A stretch of 64,000 bases of DNA from JAJDUF01 sp965214295. GTDB taxonomy: Bacteria > Chloroflexota > UBA11872 > UBA12225 > JAJDUF01. The notes beneath the pieces were generated by a model that saw nothing but the letters and a program-made list of their open reading frames with translations, was not told the DNA's origin and did not search any database. The position numbers and the translations under genes are program-made. This document shows positions 16,201 through 23,489 of the stretch, piece by piece. The stretch lies in contig OZ243944.1 of assembly GCA_965214295.1 (NCBI GenBank), positions 930,001 to 994,000 on the forward strand, read 5' to 3'. Every line of letters starts with the position of its first letter. The first letter of the stretch is position 1.

Positions 16201-16227
16201 AACGCTGCACAATCCGCTGGACATATG
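16201..16227 (+). repeat. Half copy of the subfamily-II palindromic element
   Basis: GCTGCACAATCCGCTGGA followed by CATATGTGG repeats the left arm and most of the spacer of the element in the SRAP gene (27121-27146), with few changes, then diverges before a right arm. It is intergenic, just 3' of the manD reading frame. Confidence 0.5.
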
Positions 16228-16234
16228 TGGCAAG

Positions 16235-17515
16235 TCAGGGACGGATCACGGTGCCGTCAACGCGCCGGACGGGTGCCCAGGAGCCGTTGAGGGGATCGGC
16301 CGGAGCCGCACGGGCGGTGCCAGGTGTGGTGCGGCTCCGGCCGGTCAGGGGATGATCAGGGAACGGGAAGCGCCCCGCCAGCGCCTCGTCAACGTCCACG
16401 CCCAACCCGGGCCGGTCGCTAGGCCACATGTAGCCGTCGCGGATTTCGGGACAGCCGGGGAACACCTCCTGGGTGTTCGCGCCAAAGACGTGCTGCTCCT
16501 GGATACCGAAGTTCCAAACCGCCACGTCCAACTGGAGATTGGCGGCGTGACCCACCGGGGAGACGTCTCCCGGCCCGTGCCAGGCGGTACGCACACCAAA
16601 GAACTCGCACATGGCCGCCAGCTTGCGGGCCATGGAGAGGCCGCCAATCGTCGAGACGTGGACACGAATGAAGTCTATGAGGCGGTCGCGGATGAGGGGC
16701 ACGTACTCGGCCTGATTGACGAACAGCTCGCCCATGGCAATCGGTGTACTGCACTGGGCGCGGATCATGCGGAAATACTCGTTGTCCTCGGGCGCCAGTG
16801 CATCTTCGAGGAAGAAGAGCTTGTACGGCTCCAACTCCTTCGCCAAGCCCACCGCCTGGATGGGCGGGATGCGCTCGTGAACGTCGTGCAGCAGCTCCAC
16901 TTCGTCGCCGAGCTGTTCCCGTAGGTACGCGAATAGCTGTGGCACCCGCCGGCAATAGGGCGTCGGCTCCCACGCCGCTGGCACATTGCCGCTGGTGCCG
17001 TAGGTGGAGAGGCCGGGGACGGCGACCTGGCAGCGCACGTAGCGGTAGCCTTGTGCCATGTAGGCGCGCACCTGGTCCGCCACTTCCTGGAAGTCGCGGC
17101 CGGAGGCATGGGCGTAGAGCGGCACCCGGTCGCGGCACTGGCCGCCGAGGAGCTGGTACACCGGCATACCGGCCCGCTTCCCTTTGATGTCCCAGAGCGC
17201 CTAGTCCACGCCGGAGAGGGCGTTGTTCAGGACGGGGCCGCTGCGCCAGTAGCTACTGACGTAGCCGGACTGATAGATGTCCTCGATGTCGTCGGGATTG
17301 CGGCCCAGCAGGAACGGCCGGAGATAGTCCTGCACGGCCGCAACGACGGCAAGGGGACGCTGGGTGAACGTCGCGCAGCCCAGGCCGTACAGCCCCGGCT
17401 CATTGGTCTCGACCTTGACGACCACCAGCCGGATACCGTCCGGCGCCGTGCAGAGCGCCTTGACGTCGGTAATCCGTAGATCGGGTAATCCGCCGCGTAC
17501 TCCGTGCTCGACCAT
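16235..17515 (-). pseudogene. manD: ManD-family (enolase superfamily) sugar-acid dehydratase interrupted by one amber codon
   Basis: ManD enzymes dehydrate D-mannonate or related acid sugars using Mg. Starting at 17515 (AAAGGAG upstream), the protein runs normally to NNALSGVD, meets TAG at 17201-17203, and continues in the same frame as ALWDIKGKRAGMPVYQLLGG. The family often has Gln there, so CAG to TAG would explain it. Downstream, active-site residues are intact: metal ligands in LLHDVHERIPP, FLEDALAPED and AMGELF, Arg in RVHVSTIGG, His in WHGPGDVSPVGH. A palindromic element (16297-16343) adds about 16 residues near the C-terminus. This could be a recent pseudogene, suppressed amber or sequence error. 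Confidence 0.82.
16297..16343. repeat. 45-bp palindromic element (copy A) inside manD
   Basis: Arms GGCCGGAGCCGCAC (16298-16311) and GTGCGGCTCCGGCC (16329-16342) are perfectly complementary, with one more pair outside. The 17-bp spacer is GGGCGGTGCCAGGTGTG. It is in frame on the minus strand, encoding GRSRTTPGTARAAPA between RFPFPDHPL and the family's C-terminal RRVDGT block. Confidence 0.9.
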
Positions 17516-17817
17516 CGATGCCGCTCCTTTATCAATGCACGTGATTTTACAGGTTATAAATCTGCGCTGCTCGTGCTCCCAGACGGCTCCGCGCGACATT
17601 TCGGGCAAAAAACTAGGGTTTTCCACAGGTCAAGACTAGGGTTTTCCACAGTGTTTTTCCAGCGCCGGGCAACTAGAGTCTATGTAGTACCTAGCCGGAG
17701 CGCGAGACATGGTTGTTGACCGCGGCGCCTCGCACAGCGACATCGAGCAGGTCCTGGGTGCTCCGGCAGGTAGCTGGTCGGGGAGGCGCGGTCGCTAGAG
17801 AGGAGGGAGACGGAAGG
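17516..17817. other. Divergent intergenic region with two TTTTCCACAG repeats
   Basis: The sequence ACTAGGGTTTTCCACAG occurs at 17612-17628 and again at 17635-17651, a 23-bp period, beside an AT-rich patch (acaggttataaatc). TTTTCCACA differs by one base from the DnaA-box consensus TTATCCACA. The region lies between the divergent manD and secreted-protein genes, so an operator or promoter role is as likely as a replication one. Confidence 0.4.
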
Positions 17818-18426
17818 ATGAACATTGCGACAGTGCTGGGTGGTGGTCGAGCGTGGTTGGCGCGGCGGGTGGGCGCTTGGGGGTGGGCCGGCAGCGCCCA
17901 GCGACGGCCAGCGACCGGCCCACTGCACCCGCGTAGCCGGGCGTTTTGCTCCGTGCCCCTGGCCCTCGCGACGGTCGCGATTCTGCTGGGGATGGTCAGC
18001 GGGGTGGTCTACGCCGATACCGTAAGTGATGACGGCTGGGTGTATGCGAGCTCAACTGTTTGCGTGAAAGGCCGATCTGAACTTTCCCACGGTAGTGGTG
18101 GCGGTCGCACGGAGGGGGAAGTTCAATCGCGTTATCGGACACCCGTTATATCGTGGGACTGTCAGACTTGGATCCACCGGCCGGTAGGCTACCTTAAGGT
18201 CAACGTCAAGTATTTGTACTGGACGGAGGATCGGTGGAAGGAGTGTGGTGGCACCGGCTGGCAATACAACACCAGCGGCTCTGCTTGGAAAATGAAGGTT
18301 GTACGTAGTTACGGCTCCACACCGGACTGCGGGAGTGGCTACTACGGTACGGACACGGGAGCCTACGTCAATAATGGGGGATGGCATGGAGGTTGGGTCT
18401 GGTCCGGCCAGCTCTATCTCTCGTGA
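17818..18426 (+). CDS. Secreted protein of unknown function
   Basis: A 202-residue protein. After a long basic N-terminus, a hydrophobic segment (VPLALATVAILLGMVSGVVYA) ends in a signal-peptidase-like site before DTVSDDGW. The mature part is rich in Gly, Trp, Tyr and Ser with five Cys (SSTVCVKG, SWDCQTW, KECGGTGW, PDCGSGYYG) and beta-like repeats of aromatic residues, ending WHGGWVWSGQLYLS. No family is recognised. Its neighbours are three exported paralogues and two superinfection-immunity-like membrane proteins. Start ATG 17818 follows GGAGGGAGACGGAAGG. Confidence 0.6.
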   Translation: MNIATVLGGGRAWLARRVGAWGWAGSAQRRPATGPLHPRSRAFCSVPLALATVAILLGMVSGVVYADTVSDDGWVYASSTVCVKGRSELSHGSGGGRTEGEVQSRYRTPVISWDCQTWIHRPVGYLKVNVKYLYWTEDRWKECGGTGWQYNTSGSAWKMKVVRSYGSTPDCGSGYYGTDTGAYVNNGGWHGGWVWSGQLYLS

Positions 18427-18477
18427 GCGCGGACCGGCGTTGAGTGCAGCATGGCTCAGGAAAAGGAGGCCATAGTG

Positions 18478-18981
18478 ATGGGAGCGCACATGGTGATCAA
18501 GAGACTGGTGTTGTTCGGAGTCGTCTGGCTGGTGAGCGCTGTCGTGACGGTCGGAGTGCTGACCGTGGCGGCGGGGGATTCGGAGGCGGACGCACCGCCG
18601 CCCGATCCCCCGTGGGTCCGGGCGGATGGCACTGTTGACATGTCCAAGATGCCCGATATATGGGAAGTTGCCGGCTCTAAGGGAGAGACTATCGGGTGGG
18701 CCTATTCACCGAAAACTCCAGACTTGGTTCCCTCGCAAGCGCTCTCCGACCATGTTGGAAAGGTCATCGAGAGTGGCCCAGAGCGAGTGGTGATCCAGGT
18801 GGGGCCGGGTGTCACAAGGACCATAGAGAAGGGGGTAGAGACGTTGGTGATCGAGGAGGGAGCGACCGGCTCTGTCGGGGGCCGTCATCCGATCTTTAGC
18901 ACGCGCGAAGAAGCGGAACGCTACCGGGACTCGCTGCTGGCCTCAGGCTCCGGCGGTGCCCCGGTGAATGTCAATGATTAG
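18478..18981 (+). CDS. Exported small protein, paralogue 1 of a tandem family
   Basis: A 167-residue protein. The N-terminus VIKRLVLFGVVWLVSAVVTV is an uncleaved anchor or signal, followed by an acidic/proline stretch (SEADAPPPDPPWVRADG), IGWAYSP, and a conserved C-terminus PIFSTREEAERYRDSLL..GGAPVNVND. The same beginning and end recur in the next two genes while the middle varies. AAAAGGAGG at 18461-18469 supports ATG 18478. It carries a unique insert (SGPERVVIQVGPGVTR) absent from the other two. Function unknown; probably extracytoplasmic. Confidence 0.6.
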   Translation: MGAHMVIKRLVLFGVVWLVSAVVTVGVLTVAAGDSEADAPPPDPPWVRADGTVDMSKMPDIWEVAGSKGETIGWAYSPKTPDLVPSQALSDHVGKVIESGPERVVIQVGPGVTRTIEKGVETLVIEEGATGSVGGRHPIFSTREEAERYRDSLLASGSGGAPVNVND

Positions 18982-19016
18982 CGGCTCCCCGACCCGGTGA
19001 GCGGCGGCGCGCGGGG

Positions 19017-19057
19017 CTGCATTGGTGTTCGGAACTTGCTTCGGAATGCCAATGCAG
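19017..19057 (+). repeat. Conserved hairpin repeat, unit 1
   Basis: CTGCATTGGTGTTC and GGAATGCCAATGCAG form a long imperfect stem around an ACTTGCTTC loop, 28 bp before paralogue 2. The same block appears at 19549-19589 and 20114-20154. Confidence 0.75.
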
Positions 19058-19084
19058 TCCGGCGCTTTGTAGGGGGCTATAGCG

Positions 19085-19513
19085 ATGGGAGCGCGAATGG
19101 TGATCAAGCGAGTGGTAGTGTTCGGAGTCGTCTGGCTGGTGAGCGCTGTCGTGACGGTCGGAGTGCTGACCGTGGCGGCAGGGGTTTCGGAGGCGGACAC
19201 CCCGCCGCCCGATCCCCCGTGGGTCCGGGGGGATAGCATATGGCCGGTTGCCGGCCCTGAGGGGCGGCAAATTGGGTGGGTCTATCATCCGCCCATTGAT
19301 CTGTCATCCCCGCCGCCCTCGGAACTACCAGCCGACCCCGAGCATAGCAGAAGGATCTTCGATGACCAGGGAGGGGAGACGTTGGTGATCGAGGACGGAC
19401 CGGAGGACCGTCATCACGTGGGACCGATCTTCAGCACCCGCGAGGAAGCGGAACGCTACCGCGACTCGCTGTTGGACGGCTCCGGCGGTGCCCCGGTGAA
19501 TGTCAACGATTAG
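19085..19513 (+). CDS. Exported small protein, paralogue 2 of a tandem family
   Basis: A 142-residue protein almost identical to paralogue 1 over its first 45 residues (VIKRVVVFGVVWLVSAVVTV, then PPPDPPWVRGD) and its last 30 (PIFSTREEAERYRDSLLDG, ending PVNVND). The middle is shorter and carries PADPEHSRRIFDDQGGETLVIE. The ATG is preceded by TAGGGGGCTATAGCG, identical to the leader of paralogue 3, so gene and leader were duplicated as one unit. Function unknown. Confidence 0.6.
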   Translation: MGARMVIKRVVVFGVVWLVSAVVTVGVLTVAAGVSEADTPPPDPPWVRGDSIWPVAGPEGRQIGWVYHPPIDLSSPPPSELPADPEHSRRIFDDQGGETLVIEDGPEDRHHVGPIFSTREEAERYRDSLLDGSGGAPVNVND

Positions 19514-19548
19514 CGGCGCTCCGGCCCGGTGAGCGGCAGCGCGAGGGG

Positions 19549-19589
19549 CTGCATTGGTGTTCGGAACTTGTTTCGGAATGCCAGTGCAG
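19549..19589 (+). repeat. Conserved hairpin repeat, unit 2
   Basis: Same hairpin as unit 1, 532 bp further on. The right arm has CCAGTGCAG instead of CCAATGCAG, replacing an A-U pair with G-U, so pairing is retained in RNA. It precedes paralogue 3 by 27 bp. Confidence 0.75.
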
Positions 19590-19616
19590 TCCCGCGCTTT
19601 GTAGGGGGCTACAGCG

Positions 19617-20078
19617 ATGGGAGCGCGAATGGTGATCAAGCGAGTGGTAGTGTTCGGAGTCGTCTGGCTGGTGAGCTTTGCCGTTACGGTCGGGGTGCTG
19701 ACCGTGGCGGCGGGGGATTCGGAGGCGAACTCACTGCCCCCGCCCCCGCCGGGGGTCCGGGCGGACGGCAGTGTCGACGAGTCCAAGTTGCCCAACATAG
19801 TACCCGTTGGTGGCCCTGGGGGGCGGCAACTTGGGTGGACCTATGAATCGTGGGGTCCGGACTCGTTTCCCGCGGAACCGCTTGCCGACTCCGAGCATAG
19901 CAGAAGGATCTTCGATGACCAGGGAGAGACGTTGGTGATCGAGGGAGGAGCGACCGGCTTTGTCGGGGGCGTGTACGATCATCCGATCTTCAGCACGCGC
20001 GAGGAAGCGGAACGCTACCGGGACTCGCTGTTGGCCGGCTCCGGCTCCGGCGGTGCCCCGGTGAATGTCAACGATTAG
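19617..20078 (+). CDS. Exported small protein, paralogue 3 of a tandem family
   Basis: A 153-residue protein with the family's N-terminal anchor (VIKRVVVFGVVWLVSFAVTV), a proline-rich segment (LPPPPPGVRADG), the shared DSEHSRRIFDDQGETLVIEGG block and the shared C-terminus PIFSTREEAERYRDSLLAG..GGAPVNVND. It is closest to paralogue 2 in leader and central block and to paralogue 1 in ADGxVDxSKxP. This mosaic pattern suggests recombination between copies. Confidence 0.6.
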   Translation: MGARMVIKRVVVFGVVWLVSFAVTVGVLTVAAGDSEANSLPPPPPGVRADGSVDESKLPNIVPVGGPGGRQLGWTYESWGPDSFPAEPLADSEHSRRIFDDQGETLVIEGGATGFVGGVYDHPIFSTREEAERYRDSLLAGSGSGGAPVNVND

Positions 20079-20113
20079 CGGCGCTCCGGCCCGGTGAGCG
20101 GCGGCGCGCGGGG

Positions 20114-20154
20114 CTGCATTGGTGTTCGGAACTTGCTTCGGAATGCTAATGCAG
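20114..20154 (+). repeat. Conserved hairpin repeat, unit 3
   Basis: Third copy of the hairpin, 565 bp after unit 2. GCTAATGCAG in the right arm again changes a Watson-Crick pair to G-U. It is not followed by another paralogue but by the membrane protein at 20246, so the tandem array ends here. Confidence 0.72.
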
Positions 20155-20245
20155 TCCGGCGCTTTGTAGTGGGCCGGCCGATAGCGGAGCTTGGTATGCA
20201 GCCAGCCAGCCGGAGGGCAGTGAGGGCTGGGAGAGGGAGGTTGCA

Positions 20246-20692
20246 ATGGGGACTCGGCGCCGGAAGTTGTGGGGATGGGCAGCAGTCGTCTTTAGTGCGG
20301 TCTTACTTGGCGTGATCATGGGGGTGGGAGTGTTCTGGTGGGATGAAATAGTGAATAATTACGATATCTATGGCATCTATCTGTATGTGCGGTTTGTGCT
20401 TCTTATAATGTTTGCTATAGGAAATTGGTTTGCTCATGTGGTGGTGGTGCTCGGATTTTACTTTCTACCTAGTCTCATCGTCGGTGTACGGCAGGTCAGA
20501 GCGGTGCCAATATCCCAAACACGCGACTTCCTCATCAGGCTCGTAGTCGGCATATGGCAGGGAGGCGGTACACCCGGTTGGAGAACCGTATTTCTGATCA
20601 ACATCTTCTTGGGGTGGACGGTGATCGGCTGGTTTGTGGCCTTGCTGATGGCGTTTGCGCGGGAGGATCGCGTGACTCAGACGAGGGAATGA
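20246..20692 (+). CDS. Superinfection-immunity-like membrane protein (Imm_superinfect family)
   Basis: A 148-residue protein with an N-terminal membrane helix (WAAVVFSAVLLGVIMGVGVFWW), a second helix (FVLLIMFAIGNWFAHVVVVL) and the family C-terminus: FYFLPSLIVGVRQVRA, then VFLINIFLGWTVIGWFVALLMAF. The YFLPxxI...FLINxFLGWTxIGW pattern is that of the T4 Imm-like family, which is also widespread in non-phage bacterial membrane proteins. GGGAGAGGGAGG precedes the ATG. Linked to a shorter paralogue immediately downstream. Confidence 0.72.
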   Translation: MGTRRRKLWGWAAVVFSAVLLGVIMGVGVFWWDEIVNNYDIYGIYLYVRFVLLIMFAIGNWFAHVVVVLGFYFLPSLIVGVRQVRAVPISQTRDFLIRLVVGIWQGGGTPGWRTVFLINIFLGWTVIGWFVALLMAFAREDRVTQTRE

Positions 20693-20716
20693 ACCGGGAT
20701 AGAAACGAGCGAGGCA

Positions 20717-20968
20717 ATGGGGTTTATTCCGAGCGGTCCCGAGGTGTGGTTTGTGCTGCCGCTTTTGTTCGTTCAGGTGGTGGTGTTTCTCGGGCTTTAC
20801 TTCCTCCCCAGCATCATAGTCGGTGTACGGAAGGTGAGTGGTGGTACAAATCGTTGGATGACTGTATGCCTAGTCAACCTATTCTTGGGTTGGACGGTGA
20901 TCGGTTGGTTTGTGGCCCTGTTGATGGCGTTTGCGCGGGAGGATCGCGCCACTCAGACGCGGGAATGA
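20717..20968 (+). CDS. Superinfection-immunity-like membrane protein, short paralogue
   Basis: An 83-residue protein: VWFVLPLLFVQVVVFLGLYFLPSI (helix), IVGVRKVSGGTNRWMTV, then CLVNLFLGWTVIGWFVALLMAF and EDRATQTRE. The last ~30 residues and DNA are nearly identical to the 20246 gene, showing a recent duplication of the 3' half. It starts 24 bp after that gene's stop and is probably co-transcribed with it. Two membrane helices are expected. Confidence 0.65.
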   Translation: MGFIPSGPEVWFVLPLLFVQVVVFLGLYFLPSIIVGVRKVSGGTNRWMTVCLVNLFLGWTVIGWFVALLMAFAREDRATQTRE

Positions 20969-21176
20969 CGTACGGCAGATGAGCATAGGAATGACTGCAC
21001 CGGTGGATTCCCGCATGCGCGGGAATGACGACTTTGGCAAAGGTCTCCTGGCGCGGAAAACATGGCGCTTTGCCAGGGACTCCTATGGCCCCCCGCGGCG
21101 GGGGGACGGGCGCAGCGTGCTGCGCCCCTACGGCTTGGCTCGTCCCTACCACAGTCGGCGGGACGGAGGGCAGCGG
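20969..21176. repeat. Cluster of dispersed palindromes
   Basis: Contains ATTCCCGCATGCGCGGGAAT at 21007-21026 (perfect palindrome), and GGGCGCAGCGTGCTGCGCCCC at 21108-21128, related to the palindrome at 40794-40821. The stretch has no gene. Confidence 0.65.
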
Positions 21177-22079
21177 TCAGCCCTTGGCGGCGGTAGACTC
21201 GGCCGGCTCGGTCGTGTTGGCGAATCCGAACAGGCGGGCCGGTGTTTCCCAGAGAATCTGCCGGCGCTCGTCCGGCGTCAGGGGTAGCTCCTGCTCGACG
21301 TAACGCAGGGCCGCCGCCAGTGGGACGAGCCGGGCGCTGCGGGGATACCCGGTGCCCCAGAGCAGCCGCGCCGCTCCAAAGCGGTCGGCCAGCAAGCGCA
21401 CGAAAGGCCACGTGTCCGCCCACGGGAAGGCTTGCTCACTGGCGATCTGATAATCACCGATCTTGGCGTAGACGTGCGGGTAGTCGGCGAGGCGCAACAC
21501 CGGGGCGAAACTAGGATACGGCGGCACCTCGGTCACGTCAGGCTTGCCGATGTGGTCCACGATCACCCGCACTTGCGGATGGCGCTCGATCATGCGGGCC
21601 AACGCCGGGGCGTGCTGCGGCAGCATATGGAACTGGAGGATCGCGCCGGTGGTGGCGGCCGCCGCCCAGAGGTCGTCGTGCTCCGGCGCGTCCACCCACC
21701 AGGCGCCGCGCGGCTCGCGGTCGTAGTAGAGCGGGTGAAAACGGAAACCGGCCAGTCCTTGCGCCATCCACCGCTCCAGGTCGCGCGCGTTATCGGGACT
21801 TTCCGGGTCCACGAGGCCGATAGCCCGAAACCGGCCGGGGTACCGTTCCAGGCACTCGACCAGATAGGTATTGTTCCAGCCGAACGCGCTGCTCTGCACC
21901 AAGACGCAATGGGCGACATGGTACTCCGCCATATCCTGCAGCAGCCACTCCACCGGCGCCGCGGCCGTGGGGGGGGACAGCTTGGCATCGGCGGCGGGTT
22001 GGTGGCCCGGCGCATCGTCCAACGGCCACACGTGGACGTGGGTGTCTATCACCTGACGCTCCGAACTGTCACTCCCCAT
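21177..22079 (-). CDS. Amidohydrolase-family (TIM-barrel) metal-dependent hydrolase
   Basis: A 300-residue protein of the amidohydrolase-2 group, which includes decarboxylases and lactonases such as LigI and 2-pyrone-4,6-dicarboxylate hydrolase. The first metal motif is DTHVHVWP, followed by VLVQSSAFGWNN, GFRFHPLYYD, VDHIGKPD and the late Asp region LLWGTGYPRSA, where family members often have GSDWP; here Thr-Gly replaces Ser-Asp. That could affect metal binding. No signal peptide. It is alone on the minus strand; substrate unknown. Confidence 0.82.
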   Translation of the reverse strand: MGSDSSERQVIDTHVHVWPLDDAPGHQPAADAKLSPPTAAAPVEWLLQDMAEYHVAHCVLVQSSAFGWNNTYLVECLERYPGRFRAIGLVDPESPDNARDLERWMAQGLAGFRFHPLYYDREPRGAWWVDAPEHDDLWAAAATTGAILQFHMLPQHAPALARMIERHPQVRVIVDHIGKPDVTEVPPYPSFAPVLRLADYPHVYAKIGDYQIASEQAFPWADTWPFVRLLADRFGAARLLWGTGYPRSARLVPLAAALRYVEQELPLTPDERRQILWETPARLFGFANTTEPAESTAAKG

Positions 22080-22221
22080 GCCTTACTCCACTGTGCTTGC
22101 TCCGCAACGGCGACGAAACGCTATGCTACTCGTGGGTAGTGAATCGGTGCCATCGTCATTTCGGCGAAAGCCAGAATCCATCGAATAGTACACCGGAGCC
22201 GCGCGTTAGTCACTCGGCCGG

Positions 22222-23445
22222 CTATGCCAGCGTCTCGTTCACCAGCAATAGGCCCGCCTCTAGTCTGCGCGGCCAGTCGGGCGCGAGATGGCGGATAGGA
22301 TTGGTACACACTCGGAAAATGCAGACGGCCTCACGCAGGTTCAGCGCCCGCTCTTCCCAGCCGAAACGCTCCAGCGCGGCGGCACGCAGGAGGCGATGAT
22401 AGGCGTCACTGGCTTTTGCTTCGGCTTCACGCCCGAAATGAGCCGACCAGCGTAGATGGGCCAGGAAGTTGCCCACGTCGAGCAAGGGGTCTCCCAGCCC
22501 GGCCTCCTCGAAATCTACCAGCGCCAACCTCCCATCGAGAAGACGGATCAGTTGGTCGTCGTAGAAGTCGTTGTGGGCAATGCCTGATGGCTGCCACGAT
22601 TTGACGAACGGGTCCAGCGCAGCCGTCGCTTGCTTGAGGGTGCGGCGCGGCCCGGCCTGGTCCCGGAGTACCTGCCGGAAGACGCGCCTGGCCCGGCGGT
22701 AGGCGCCTAGGAGATTGAAGGGGCGGCGCCCGTTCGCTGCGTAGGGCGTGTCCCACAGCCGCGCCAAACTATCGATGATTGGCTCCGGTTCTAGCGGATG
22801 ACCCTTGCGGATGAGTTTGCGTACATTTTTCCCCGGTATCTCGGATAACCATACAACGCCGCCCTCGGTCCAGCAGCCTGCCAGGCGGGGCAGCGCAAAT
22901 CCCGACTGCGCTACCAGCTCCGCCGCTGCCATCAGTCGGGGCACTCGTTCGGGCCGCATGACCCGGACATAGAAGCGTACCCGGCCCAGCCGATGGCGCA
23001 GCACGGCATGCCCGCCGGGTCTGTAGCGCACAACGTCCACGCGCACGCGCTGCACCGGAGCCGCGACGACATACCTGTTGAGCATCCTAGCCGCCGCCTC
23101 CGCGGAGGCGGCGGCAGCCAGCCCTGGTAGGTAGGGGTCTTGCGGATAGCGAAACAGCCGCGCCGGTTGGTCCCGCGCAAGCTCGATAGCGAACCGCTCC
23201 TGCCTTACGAACTCGTCATCCCACGGCCACTCGGCCAGGCAAGTAACGATGGCGCGTCGGCCGGGGTTGTAGCTGATCTGGCGCAGGCGCAGGAACTGCG
23301 GCCTCGCCTCCGGCCGGCCAAGCCGAGAGCAGTAGGCGCGCCAGACCCACTCACGGTCAAAGAGGCGAGAAAACCCCGGCAAGCCCCGGTCTTCCGGCAA
23401 GGCTACCGCCGGAGACAAAGGCGGAGCAGTGAGCGAGCCAGGCAT
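22222..23445 (-). CDS. Aminoglycoside phosphotransferase-like (APH/choline-kinase fold) protein
   Basis: A 407-residue kinase-fold protein. The catalytic loop is GIAHNDFYDDQLI: His and Asp of the Brenner motif are present, but the metal-binding Asn is Gln. The second metal loop is LALVDFEEAGLGDPLLDVGNFLAHL. An N-terminal lobe contains RRAIVTCLAEW and a weak glycine-poor loop. Such proteins phosphorylate small hydroxylated metabolites; resistance is not implied. Downstream is an amidohydrolase, with no obvious functional link. Confidence 0.8.
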   Translation of the reverse strand: MPGSLTAPPLSPAVALPEDRGLPGFSRLFDREWVWRAYCSRLGRPEARPQFLRLRQISYNPGRRAIVTCLAEWPWDDEFVRQERFAIELARDQPARLFRYPQDPYLPGLAAAASAEAAARMLNRYVVAAPVQRVRVDVVRYRPGGHAVLRHRLGRVRFYVRVMRPERVPRLMAAAELVAQSGFALPRLAGCWTEGGVVWLSEIPGKNVRKLIRKGHPLEPEPIIDSLARLWDTPYAANGRRPFNLLGAYRRARRVFRQVLRDQAGPRRTLKQATAALDPFVKSWQPSGIAHNDFYDDQLIRLLDGRLALVDFEEAGLGDPLLDVGNFLAHLRWSAHFGREAEAKASDAYHRLLRAAALERFGWEERALNLREAVCIFRVCTNPIRHLAPDWPRRLEAGLLLVNETLA

Positions 23446-23489
23446 AGTACTCCCGTTTCACGCTGCCACTACTGCCGGTTACTCCACTT

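Noticed and set aside
17580..17660. Replication origin at the TTTTCCACA repeats
   Set aside because: No dnaA, dnaN or gid genes nearby and only two imperfect boxes.
18478..20154. Regular repeats at ~530-bp spacing as a CRISPR-like array
   Set aside because: Units contain whole genes and hairpins; no short spaced repeats, leader or cas genes are present.
20246..20968. Prophage, suggested by superinfection-immunity-like and Baseplate_J-like genes
   Set aside because: No integrase, capsid, terminase or tail genes; both families occur widely in non-phage bacterial loci.
22222..23445. Aminoglycoside resistance gene
   Set aside because: Only the general kinase fold is supported; the metal Asn is Gln and there is no specific APH signature or mobile context.
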